Below, in pieces: positions 1-5,225 of a stretch of DNA of 5,869 nucleotides. How positions within the stretch are numbered: the first letter of the stretch is position 1; the number at the start of each line of letters is the position of its first letter. Made by a program: the position numbers and the translations under genes. Origin of the DNA: Clostridiales bacterium (GTDB lineage Bacteria; Bacillota_A; Clostridia; Christensenellales; CAG-917); assembly GCA_031282095.1 (NCBI GenBank), contig JAITEJ010000154.1, forward strand, positions 1 to 5,869, given 5' to 3'. A model generated the notes under the pieces. The model was given only the letters and a program-made list of their open reading frames with translations. It was not told the DNA's origin and did no database searches.

Positions 1-210
1 CCAACGGCTAATCTCATTTTGCTAAAGATAGGTCGAATGTGTCCAATTACGCACGCAGTGCGTGAATTGAAATGGGCGAGGACAGCGGAATAAACGATGG
101 CACCTCGGAGTCGCAATTACGCACGCAGTGCGTGAATTGAAATGCAAACGTGCATTAGTTGCGGATACCCCATTAAGTCTCAATTACACATGTGGTGCGC
201 GGGTTGAAAT
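1..210 (+). CRISPR. Distal end of a type I-C-like CRISPR array
   Basis: Three repeats are visible at 41-73, 110-143 and 177-210, separated by unrelated spacers of 36 nt (74-109) and 33 nt (144-176). The best repeat, 110-143, is 34 nt. It begins GTCGCAATTACGCAC and ends GCGTGAATTGAAAT, with a perfect ACGCAC/GTGCGT stem over a 3-nt loop, flanked by CAATT/AATTG. The GTCGC start and GAAAT end are typical of type I-C repeats and imply transcription on the plus strand. Repeat 1 lacks one G in GTCGC. Repeat 3 keeps the ends but has a changed stem, as expected of the leader-distal terminal repeat, so the leader and any cas genes should lie to the left of the window. Positions 1-40 are then probably another spacer, slightly long at 40 nt or more. 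No cas gene is present here, so activity cannot be judged. Confidence 0.9.
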
Positions 211-265
211 AAAGTAACATTCGGCACGGTTTTATGTCGCACTACGTACGGGGAAGTTTGAGAAT

Positions 266-287
266 TCCTAGTTCGCATATGCGAACT
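266..287. promoter_or_regulatory. Palindromic operator candidate, upstream copy
   Basis: Positions 270-287 form a perfect 18-bp palindrome, AGTTCGCATATGCGAACT. It ends 5 bp before the -35 hexamer of the feo promoter. The 21 bp at 266-286 recur as an exact reverse complement at 380-400. A perfect palindrome beside a strong promoter is what a dimeric helix-turn-helix regulator site looks like. The regulator is unknown: the sequence does not match a Fur box or a DtxR/IdeR box as I know them. An iron or metal regulator is inferred only from the feo genes downstream. Confidence 0.7.
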
Positions 288-292
288 TTCGT

Positions 293-321
293 TTGACAAA
301 GTCGGAAATCAATGATATATT
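293..321 (+). promoter_or_regulatory. Sigma-A-type promoter of the feo operon
   Basis: A consensus -35 TTGACA at 293-298 is followed after 17 bp by TATATT at 316-321, in an AT-rich stretch. Transcription should start near 328 and run right through a leader of about 370 nt to feoA. No other good promoter is seen before feoA. A TATAAT at 543-548 lacks a -35 partner, and TTGACC at 660-665 has only a poor -10 17 bp later. The promoter lies between the two inverted palindromes, so it is probably repressible. Confidence 0.75.
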
Positions 322-379
322 ATATAAGCCTAGCGGCAAAAAAATGGCGGCTGAAGCTTGCTTTTTTAAAGGCCGTCCG

Positions 380-400
380 GTTCGCATATGCGAACTAGGA
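380..400. promoter_or_regulatory. Palindromic operator candidate, downstream copy
   Basis: Positions 380-395 form the 16-bp palindrome GTTCGCATATGCGAAC, and 380-400 is the exact reverse complement of 266-286. The centre-to-centre distance to the upstream copy is 109 bp, and this copy lies about 60 bp inside the transcribed leader. The placement would suit repression by blocking or by looping. As RNA, the same bases could fold into a GUUCGC/GCGAAC hairpin with an AUAU loop. Confidence 0.7.
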
Positions 401-537
401 GCGGTTCGTCGGAATGCGCCTGTCGTAATTTTATAGCGGCATGTCGGTATGCGCCGACCGTGATCGGAGCAATGTATTGGTGTGCGTTTGCCGTAATTCA
501 AGAGCGGCATGTCGGTATGCGCCTGTCGTGATTCGGG
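400..537 (+). repeat. Four degenerate 35-bp tandem repeats in the feo leader
   Basis: Units lie at 400-434, 435-467 (about 2 nt short), 468-502 and 503-537. The unit starts AGCGGCATGTCGGTATGCGC and continues as CTGTCGTGATTCGGG. Units 2 and 4 are nearly identical over their first 21 bases, while unit 3 differs at about a third of positions but aligns without gaps. Units 2 and 4 each contain GCAT-N6-ATGC, a small hairpin or a split version of the CGCATATGCG core of the nearby palindromes. No reading frame here has a ribosome binding site, so the stretch is taken as untranslated leader. Confidence 0.75.
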
Positions 538-572
538 AGTCGTATAATTGAATGGTTATTGACGGAGGGTTA

Positions 573-595
573 CAGAATGCTCCGGAAGCATTCTG
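573..595 (+). other. Hairpin in the feoA leader
   Basis: CAGAATGCT at 573-581 pairs perfectly with AGCATTCTG at 587-595 over the loop CCGGA. No T-run follows, so it is not an intrinsic terminator. It lies about 100 nt before the feoA start, in the untranslated leader. It may affect mRNA stability or form part of a larger fold. I do not recognise a known riboswitch class in 538-698. Confidence 0.5.
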
Positions 596-698
596 CGTGT
601 GTCAGTACCCGCCGTATGAGAGCGCTTTAATAAATCAAATCGGCGTTCGGCGGTTTGCGTTGACCGAATATATTTTAAAAGATAAACTAGGAGAATGT

Positions 699-932
699 AT
701 GGAAAAGACTTTAAACGAACTGAAACCGGGAGAAAAAGGCTCGGTTATGCGTGTAACCGCCGTAGGACTTATCCGTCGTCGGTTGTTTGACATGGGCGTA
801 ACGCCCGGAGCGGTTGTGATGATGCGCAAGGCGGCGCCGTTTGGAGACCCTTTGGAGGTCACGCTGCGCGGCTACGAGTTGTCGCTCCGTAAAGTTGAAG
901 CCGCCGGAGTGCTGTTGGAGGTATTGTCATGA
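699..932 (+). CDS. feoA: FeoA, ferrous iron transport accessory protein
   Basis: This 77-aa protein is a typical-length FeoA: a small cytoplasmic SH3-like beta-barrel protein needed for Fe2+ uptake by FeoB, thought to bind or modulate FeoB. The family signature is clear: MEKTLNELKPGEKG at the N-terminus, then VTAVGLIRRRLFDMGVTPG (about residues 21-39), then PFGDPLEVTLRGYELSLRK (about 47-65). The LxxLGxxxGxxV-like turn and the DPlxvxlrGyxlslR ending are characteristic. The start ATG at 699 is chosen because AGGAG at 689-693 sits 5 nt upstream. The same frame is open further left to 552, but that extension has no ribosome binding site and no FeoA similarity. The stop overlaps the next small ORF as ATGA (929-932), implying translational coupling. 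It is the first gene of the feo operon. Confidence 0.95.
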   Translation: MEKTLNELKPGEKGSVMRVTAVGLIRRRLFDMGVTPGAVVMMRKAAPFGDPLEVTLRGYELSLRKVEAAGVLLEVLS

Positions 933-1024
933 AATCCCCGCAGAATTTAACGAAAAAATTTGAATCGGCGGACCCTGACGCATTATTTATGCCGTTTATG
1001 ACTGCGGCGCGGAGGTTTGTATGA
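929..1024 (+). CDS. Unrecognised 31-aa ORF coupled between feoA and feoB
   Basis: I do not recognise this product. It begins MKSPQNLTKKFESADPDALF and ends AARRFV. It is hydrophilic at the start, has no cysteine, no membrane segment and no obvious signal peptide, and its last ten residues could form a short amphipathic basic helix. The case for translation is architectural. GGAGG at 917-921 lies 7 nt before its ATG. The ATG overlaps the feoA stop as ATGA (929-932), and its TGA overlaps the feoB ATG as ATGA (1021-1024). A GGAGG at 1011-1015, inside its 3' end, serves feoB. It may be a small Feo accessory peptide, or a leader-like ORF whose only role is to pass ribosomes from feoA to feoB. It does not resemble a truncated FeoA or the YggX-like FeoC type. 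Confidence 0.6.
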   Translation: MKSPQNLTKKFESADPDALFMPFMTAARRFV

Positions 1025-3498
1025 AAGTTGCCTTAGCGGGAAATCCGAACTGCGGAAAGACTACTCTGTTTAACGGGCTGACGGGCAGCACCGCGCACGT
1101 CGGCAATTGGCCGGGCGTAACGGTGGAGAAGAAGAGCGGAGTTTATAAGCTTTACCCTAACGGAGACAAAAAAAGCGAGCCGGTTAAGATAGACGTTTTA
1201 GATTTGCCGGGGATCTACTCGCTGTCGCCGTACACGCCGGAGGAGGTCGTATCACGCGCGTACATATTGGACGAGCGTCCCGACGCGGTTATCAACATAG
1301 TGGACGCGACGAGCCTTGAGCGCGGCTTATACCTGACTACGCAGCTGTTGGAAACGGATATCCCCGTGGTGGTTGCGCTGAACATGGAGGACGTACTTGC
1401 GAAAAACGGCGATACTCTTGACGTCGGTATGCTTAAGAAACAGTTAGGCGTTCCCGTTGTAAGCATAAGCGCGCTGAAGGGCAGAGGAATGCGCGAGCTT
1501 ATGGAGGAAACCTATTCCGCGGTTTTATCGTCGGAAAACGGCAAGAGAAAGCCTGTTTCGGTGTTGTTCGAGGGTGAGAATGCGGATTTGTTTAAAAAGG
1601 CGGCGGCAATTTACGAGAAAAACGGCGCGAATAACGCGGTTTTCCGCGCGCTGAAAGCAATGGAGGACGACGAAAGCGAAAGGCGGGCTTTACCGCAGAT
1701 TTTCGCTGAGGTAAAAGCGTTAAAGGCGGGTGATATTTCCGAAAAAGCGGATTTAACCGCCGCAGGAAGTTCGTCGGATGTTTCGTTTAAGGCGGATGAG
1801 GGCACAAAACAGGCTTTATCGTCAATTTCAGATAAGATAAAGGTATTAAACGGAGCGCATGTCCCTCACGAAGCGGACGGAGCCGCCGCGGATGTTGCGG
1901 CGGACATTGCGGACGAGCCGGAATCCATTGATTACGAGGCGTTTATAGCGGACGCGCGTTACCGTTACATAACCGCGAATTTATCGCCGGCGTTAAAGCG
2001 CAAGCGCGACGTGTGGGAATTGGATCCGAGTTCCAAAGCGGACAAGGTGCTTACTCACAAAATTTGGAGCATTCCGCTGTTCCTGCTTATCATGTTCGGC
2101 GTATTTCATCTAACTTTCAGTGAAAATCTGTTCTATTTGGGCGCGTTGATACCGGAGGGAAGCTTTGATAACGCTATTTTCGGCACTGACGCGATAAACT
2201 CCCCCGGCGTGATACTCGCAAACGCCATGGGCGCGCTCACCGACTGGCTGAGCGGGCTTATCGGCGGCGCGATGCCGGAGGGCACGTGGTACACCGGTTT
2301 GGTTACGGACGGCGTTTTGGGCGGTTTGTTCGCGGTGCTGTCCTTCATTCCGCAGATAATGTGCCTGTTCGCCTTGCTTTCCATACTTGAGGACAGCGGA
2401 TATATGGCGCGCGCGGCGTTCGTAATGGACAGGTTGTTCCGCCGTTTCGGCTTGTCCGGACGGGCGTTTATGCCGCTTTTGATGTGTTTCGGGTGCAGCG
2501 TTCCCGCTATCATGGCGAGCAGAACTCTGCAAGGCGAAAAGGAGCGGCGCATAACCATATTTTTGGCGCCATTTTTGTCTTGCGGCGCGAAAATGCCCAT
2601 ATGGGTGACGTTCGGGGCGATTCTGTTCGCCGGGCGGCACGCCGATTTGGTCGTATACGGCGTATACCTTTTGGGAATTGCGGTCGCGGTTTTGGCGGCG
2701 GTAATCCTGAACCGCACGGCGTTCAAGGGCGAAGCTCCGCCGTTTTTGATGGAACTGCCCGCTTACCGTATGCCGCATCCGCGCAATTTAGTGCGTCATG
2801 TGTGGGATAAGCTTAAGCATTACGTCATTAAAGCGGGTACGGTCATAACAGCCGCGATAATCGTGATATGGTTCATATCGTCGTTCAGCTTTACCTTCCG
2901 AATGGTTGAGGATCCCGCGGACAGCATAATAGGCATAATATCGCGCGGGCTTGCGTGGCTGTTCTGGCCTTTGGGCTTCGGGCAGGGCGATGACGGCTGG
3001 AAATTTATCGTCGCGGTGCTTACGGGCTTAATCGCCAAAGAAATGGTCGTCGCGACCATGGGCGTTTATGCCGGCATGTCTGACGACCCGTTGGGTTTGG
3101 GGACGGAGGAGCTTGCGGTCGCGCCGATAGCCGTGCTGATAGCCGCGTTATCAATCCCCGCGGCGTTTGCGTTCATGGCGTTCAACCTGTTAAGCGTGCC
3201 CTGCATGGCGGCGGTTGCGGCGGCGAACGGCGAGCTTAACAGCAAGAAACACACGGCGGGCGCGATAATCTTTTGGATAATGACGGCGTACGTCGTCGCC
3301 GCGATAATCTATCTTATCGGTACGTATTGGTGGACAAGCCTGATATTTGCGGGAATAGCGGCGATTTTGGTTGCGTTGAGCGTTTTACGCCAAAAAGGCG
3401 TGATAAACTTTAAAAACAGAGGTTTAAAACCCGTTTTCATACAATCGGAAGATCGTTCGGCGGGAGAAAACGAAACGGATCAGAACAAAAATATCTGA
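1021..3498 (+). CDS. feoB: FeoB, GTP-dependent ferrous iron permease
   Basis: This 825-aa protein is the inner-membrane Fe2+ transporter of the Feo system. The N-terminal G domain shows G1 GNPNCGKTT (7-15), the switch region NWPGVTVE (29-36, with T34), G3 DLPG (61-64), G4 NMED (121-124) and G5 SAL (150-152). A GDI-like helical region and a long charged, Ala/Asp-rich linker run to about residue 300, followed by ARYRYI (312-317). The membrane domain starts near DKVLTHKIWSIPLFLLIM. It contains the conserved gate motifs CFGCSVPAI (489-497) and SCGAKMP (520-526), then LIAKEMVVATMGVYAG and, near the end, LLSVPCMAA. Cysteines 489, 492 and 521 fall where FeoB proteins usually carry functional cysteines. 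The start is set by GGAGG at 1011-1015, 5 nt before ATG. The protein is intact, with no frameshift. It is longer than the usual 650-780 residues because of the linker and a hydrophilic C-terminal tail of about 35 residues. Confidence 0.98.
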   Translation: MKVALAGNPNCGKTTLFNGLTGSTAHVGNWPGVTVEKKSGVYKLYPNGDKKSEPVKIDVLDLPGIYSLSPYTPEEVVSRAYILDERPDAVINIVDATSLERGLYLTTQLLETDIPVVVALNMEDVLAKNGDTLDVGMLKKQLGVPVVSISALKGRGMRELMEETYSAVLSSENGKRKPVSVLFEGENADLFKKAAAIYEKNGANNAVFRALKAMEDDESERRALPQIFAEVKALKAGDISEKADLTAAGSSSDVSFKADEGTKQALSSISDKIKVLNGAHVPHEADGAAADVAADIADEPESIDYEAFIADARYRYITANLSPALKRKRDVWELDPSSKADKVLTHKIWSIPLFLLIMFGVFHLTFSENLFYLGALIPEGSFDNAIFGTDAINSPGVILANAMGALTDWLSGLIGGAMPEGTWYTGLVTDGVLGGLFAVLSFIPQIMCLFALLSILEDSGYMARAAFVMDRLFRRFGLSGRAFMPLLMCFGCSVPAIMASRTLQGEKERRITIFLAPFLSCGAKMPIWVTFGAILFAGRHADLVVYGVYLLGIAVAVLAAVILNRTAFKGEAPPFLMELPAYRMPHPRNLVRHVWDKLKHYVIKAGTVITAAIIVIWFISSFSFTFRMVEDPADSIIGIISRGLAWLFWPLGFGQGDDGWKFIVAVLTGLIAKEMVVATMGVYAGMSDDPLGLGTEELAVAPIAVLIAALSIPAAFAFMAFNLLSVPCMAAVAAANGELNSKKHTAGAIIFWIMTAYVVAAIIYLIGTYWWTSLIFAGIAAILVALSVLRQKGVINFKNRGLKPVFIQSEDRSAGENETDQNKNI

Positions 3499-3570
3499 TT
3501 GACGGATAAAAATGCAGCCGTAAAGGCATATCGCGGCTCTCTGCGAAAATAATTGCTAAAACATGCTTGC

Positions 3571-3735
3571 GTTGGTATAAAGGTTCTTATGTCATTGAAG
3601 AACGGCAGTTTATATCGGCGTCTGCGTTGGCGTAAAGGTTCTTGTGTCATTAAAGAACGGCAGTTCGTATCGGCGTCCGCGTCGGCGTAAAGGTTCTTAT
3701 GTCATTAAAGAACGGCAGTTCATATCGGCGTCGGC
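3571..3735 (+). repeat. Three 55-bp tandem repeats between feoB and the Cys-rich gene
   Basis: Units lie at 3571-3625, 3626-3680 and 3681-3735, with a shorter related fragment (GTGAAGGTTC) just after. Units 1 and 2 differ at about 7 of 55 positions, all transitions. Units 2 and 3 differ at about 4. Every unit keeps GTTCTT (9-nt loop) AAGAAC, a 6-bp hairpin at 3583-3603, 3638-3658 and 3693-3713. The flanks 3499-3570 and 3736-3824 hold no gene. A weak 5-bp stem at 3516-3538 has no T-run, so no terminator follows feoB and read-through into the next gene is likely. A period of 55 is not a multiple of 3, which argues against coding. Confidence 0.85.
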
Positions 3736-3792
3736 GTGAAGGTTCGCGGCTTGTCGGAGCGATAGCTTATATTTGCGTTTGCGTTGCCGCTA

Positions 3793-3831
3793 AAGCCTTA
3801 AGGCTTGACGGCGAATCTCATAAAAGGAGGG
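3793..3831 (+). promoter_or_regulatory. Palindrome and oddly spaced Shine-Dalgarno before the Cys-rich gene
   Basis: AAGCCTTAAGGCTT at 3793-3806 is a perfect 14-bp palindrome. A strong AGGAGG at 3825-3830 follows, 13 nt before the ATG at 3844, which is longer than the usual 5-9 nt. Two in-frame ATT codons lie between (3838-3840 and 3841-3843), and the first has the optimal 7-nt spacing. I see no convincing promoter here, so the gene is probably read from the feo promoter. Confidence 0.5.
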
Positions 3832-3843
3832 GCTCTTATTATT

Positions 3844-4035
3844 ATGGACGGAATTGAAATCGCGGTCGCGGTCGTTGCGGCGCTGATCGTAGCCGGCTCT
3901 GTCGTGTTGGCGGTGATACGCAGAAAAAAGGGCAAAACCTCATGCGGCTGCGACATAGGCGGCAAAAAGCCCTGCGGCGGCGGATGCCCCGGTTGCGCTT
4001 ACGGAACGTCGCAAGAGGAAACGGATAAGGACTAA
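3844..4035 (+). CDS. FeoB-associated Cys-rich membrane protein
   Basis: This 63-aa peptide fits the FeoB-associated Cys-rich membrane protein family (Pfam FeoB_associated), small proteins encoded next to feoB in Firmicutes. Their exact role is unsettled; assisting FeoB or handling Fe2+ at the membrane is the usual guess. One membrane helix spans about residues 4-25 (IEIAVAVVAALIVAGSVVLA), followed by RRKKGK. The positive-inside rule then puts the C-terminal cysteine-rich part in the cytoplasm. Five cysteines, C34, C36, C44, C48 and C51, form CxC-x7-CxxxCxxC, which could bind metal. The tail ends EETDKD. ATG 3844 is preferred because a TTG at 3805 in the same frame lies upstream of the AGGAGG at 3825-3830. 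With no terminator after feoB, it is likely the last gene of the operon. Its 3' end is the first unit of a downstream degenerate repeat series. Confidence 0.85.
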   Translation: MDGIEIAVAVVAALIVAGSVVLAVIRRKKGKTSCGCDIGGKKPCGGGCPGCAYGTSQEETDKD

Positions 4036-4290
4036 ACACACTCCGATTGAAAAAAAAATCGCTCGTTACTTCCTTTGGTGTTTACGGGAACATTTGAAGA
4101 GGAAACGGATGGGGTAAAACGTTCGAGTTAGAAAAAATTCGTTCATGCTCCTCATAGTGCGACTATGCGGCGTCGGAAGAGGAAACGGAAAAGGACTGAT
4201 TAAAAATCGCCTGTTCTTTTCGGAGTGCTTACAGAACGCAGAAAGAGGAAACGGGGGGGGGATTGTCGGTTTCAAAAAAATATTCGTTCG
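3991..4290 (+). repeat. Degenerate tandem copies of the Cys-rich gene's 3' end
   Basis: Four units of 66-86 bp lie at 3991-4076, 4077-4155, 4156-4221 and 4222-4290. Each carries the core AAGAGGAAACGG (at 4013, 4097, 4177 and 4243), preceded by a GCTTACGGAACG-like string and followed by an A-run and ATCGCTCGTT-like sequence. Unit 1 contains the last 13 codons and stop of the Cys-rich gene (CAYGTSQEETDKD). Unit 3 in one frame reads CDYAASEEETEKD then stop, 8 of 13 residues identical with the stop in the same place. Unit 4 reads SAYRTQKEETG. Copies 2-4 have no start or ribosome binding site of their own and look like decayed duplications. Unit 4 includes a run of nine Gs (4253-4261), and unit 1 a run of nine As (4050-4058). 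Confidence 0.75.
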
Positions 4291-4318
4291 CCCCGCGTAT
4301 TCTTAAGTCTGCGCGGGG
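4291..4318 (+). other. GC-rich hairpin just before the operon terminator
   Basis: CCCCGCG at 4291-4297 pairs perfectly with CGCGGGG at 4312-4318 over a 14-nt loop. It stands immediately before the terminator hairpin, so the transcript would end in two stacked stem-loops, which may protect the 3' end from exonucleases. Confidence 0.5.
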
Positions 4319-4320
4319 GA

Positions 4321-4367
4321 GGCGGTTTCGAAATGCGTCATGCATTGCGAAACCGCCTTTTTATTTT
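4321..4367 (+). terminator. Strong intrinsic terminator of the feo operon
   Basis: GGCGGTTTCG at 4321-4330 pairs perfectly with CGAAACCGCC at 4348-4357. Inside, AATGC (4332-4336) pairs with GCATT (4342-4346) over a 5-nt loop. TTTTTATTTT follows directly at 4358-4367. It is oriented for plus-strand transcripts and closes the unit that includes feoA, feoB and the Cys-rich gene. Confidence 0.92.
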
Positions 4368-4380
4368 AATATCGTTTCCG

Positions 4381-4772
4381 TATGGTTTATATTTGGTTTG
4401 AGTTTATTTGGTGTTCGGTTCGCATACGTCCGATTTACGTTCGGTTTGTGTGCGCAATGCGTCAGATTCGTATTTAGTTTGTTTCTCGTTTCGTGCTTGA
4501 TTTACATGTTTGGTTTACGTCTGATTTGTGTTCGTTTCGCGTTTAGTTCTCGTTCGCTTCTCGTTTGGATTATGTTCGATTCGCGTTTGATTCTCGTTAG
4601 GATTGTGTTCGATTCGCGTTCGTTTCGCGTTCGCTTCTCGTTAGGATTATGTTCGCTTCGCGTTTGGATTATGTTCGATTTGCGTTCGCTTCTCGTTAGG
4701 ATTGTGTTCGATTTGCGTTTAGTTCTCGTTCGATTCTCATTGTTTGGATTATGTTTGTTTCGCGTTTGTTCG
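4381..4772. repeat. 11-bp tandem repeat array of about 30 units
   Basis: From 4509 to 4739 the sequence divides exactly into 21 successive 11-mers, such as TTCGATTCGCG, TTCGCTTCTCG, TTAGGATTGTG and TTTGGATTATG. The consensus is about TTYGNTTNNSG. After a 3-bp slip (4740-4742) two more units follow (4743-4764) and a partial one. To the left (4381-4508) the same period holds loosely, with insertions of 4-9 bp. Pairs such as TTCGCTTCTCG-TTAGGATTRTG recur at 55 bp (4630, 4685), a hint of higher-order duplication. The plus strand is very rich in T and G. Because the unit carries no stop codon, long frames stay open across it, but none has a credible start. The period is close to one DNA helical turn. 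Function unknown. Confidence 0.9.
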
Positions 4773-5225
4773 TCTTTTTTTGCATCGGCGGTTTATGTCG
4801 TTTTTTATATTTTTTTGTCGTACGCGGCGTCGCCGCCGGGTTTTGAGCGGCGGGGTTTCGCGTGCCGAAGGGGCGTTTTCAGATGTAAAGAAGGCGTTTT
4901 CAGGCGTAAAAGGACGCGTTTCGGAGAGCGGATTCCGACGGCAAAAAACACAATATTCGCACAATATTTTTCATCTTGCGCAGCATTCGCATGGGCGGAA
5001 AAATACGGTTAATACGCGAAAAAGGGACTTTAAACGCGGTAAGTTACAGCATAACCGTAAAATGTATTCAATTGCAAACAAAATGAATGCGTTTTACTTG
5101 AAAAAAGGGAGGGGAGAGCGGTTTTTCTTTGGATTTTTTGGGATTTTTTTTGGAAAATGTGATTAAAACGGCGTTTAAGCGCTGCTTTTTATATGTTAAA
5201 GCGCTTATTTGGTTGTAAGTCATGG
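4773..5225. other. Gene-free AT-rich stretch with GC hairpins
   Basis: No gene can be supported here. T-runs at 4775-4817 are followed by overlapping GC-rich inverted repeats: GCGGCG/CGCCGC at 4824-4836 and CCGCCG/CGGCGG at 4833-4853. Without a clean T-run they are not convincing terminators. T-tracts at 5122-5126, 5134-5139 and 5144-5151 are about 10-12 bp apart and may extend the bent region to their right. TAAGCGC (5176-5182) pairs with GCGCTTA (5201-5207) over 18 nt, again with only a short T-run. Confidence 0.45.
4872..4913. repeat. 21-bp tandem duplication
   Basis: GGCGTTTTCAG is followed by ATGTAAAGAA in the first copy (4872-4892) and by GCGTAAAAGG in the second (4893-4913). A worn third copy may begin at ACGCGTTTC. 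In one frame it reads as a heptad-like AFSDVKK-AFSGVKG, but no start or ribosome binding site supports translation. Confidence 0.6.

Noticed and set aside
293..330. Fur box at the feo promoter
   Set aside because: The region is AT-rich but has no GATAAT-type inverted array; the clear symmetric element is the GTTCGCATATGCGAAC palindrome.
268..510. 80-codon minus-strand frame in the feo control region
   Set aside because: It overlaps both palindromes, the promoter and the 35-bp repeats, and has no family resemblance.
543..548. TATAAT as a second feoA promoter
   Set aside because: No acceptable -35 at 15-18 bp upstream and no TGn extension.
552..698. N-terminal extension of feoA by 49 codons
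   Set aside because: No ribosome binding site at 552 and no FeoA similarity in the extension; AGGAG at 689-693 fixes the start at 699.
538..698. Known metal riboswitch (e.g. NiCo/czcD type) before feoA
   Set aside because: Only one clear hairpin is seen; I could not match the conserved junction segments of any class I know.
2110..2778. Minus-strand frames of 222 and 197 codons inside feoB
   Set aside because: They are antisense shadows of the intact, conserved feoB membrane domain.
4263..5012. Open frame of 249 codons on the plus strand
   Set aside because: It starts at a TTG without a ribosome binding site, runs through the operon terminator, and is open only because the 11-bp unit lacks stop codons. 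The product is a monotonous Phe/Arg/Leu/Val string.
4744..5166. Open frame of 140 codons on the plus strand
   Set aside because: No ribosome binding site; it covers the tail of the 11-bp array, T-runs and the 21-bp duplication, with skewed composition and no recognisable domain.
5129..5218. 29-codon frame from TTG (DFLGFFLENVIKTAF...) after a GGGAGGGGAG stretch
   Set aside because: It could pass for a small amphipathic peptide, but the start is TTG, spacing to the purine-rich stretch is long, and T-tracts explain its Phe/Leu content.
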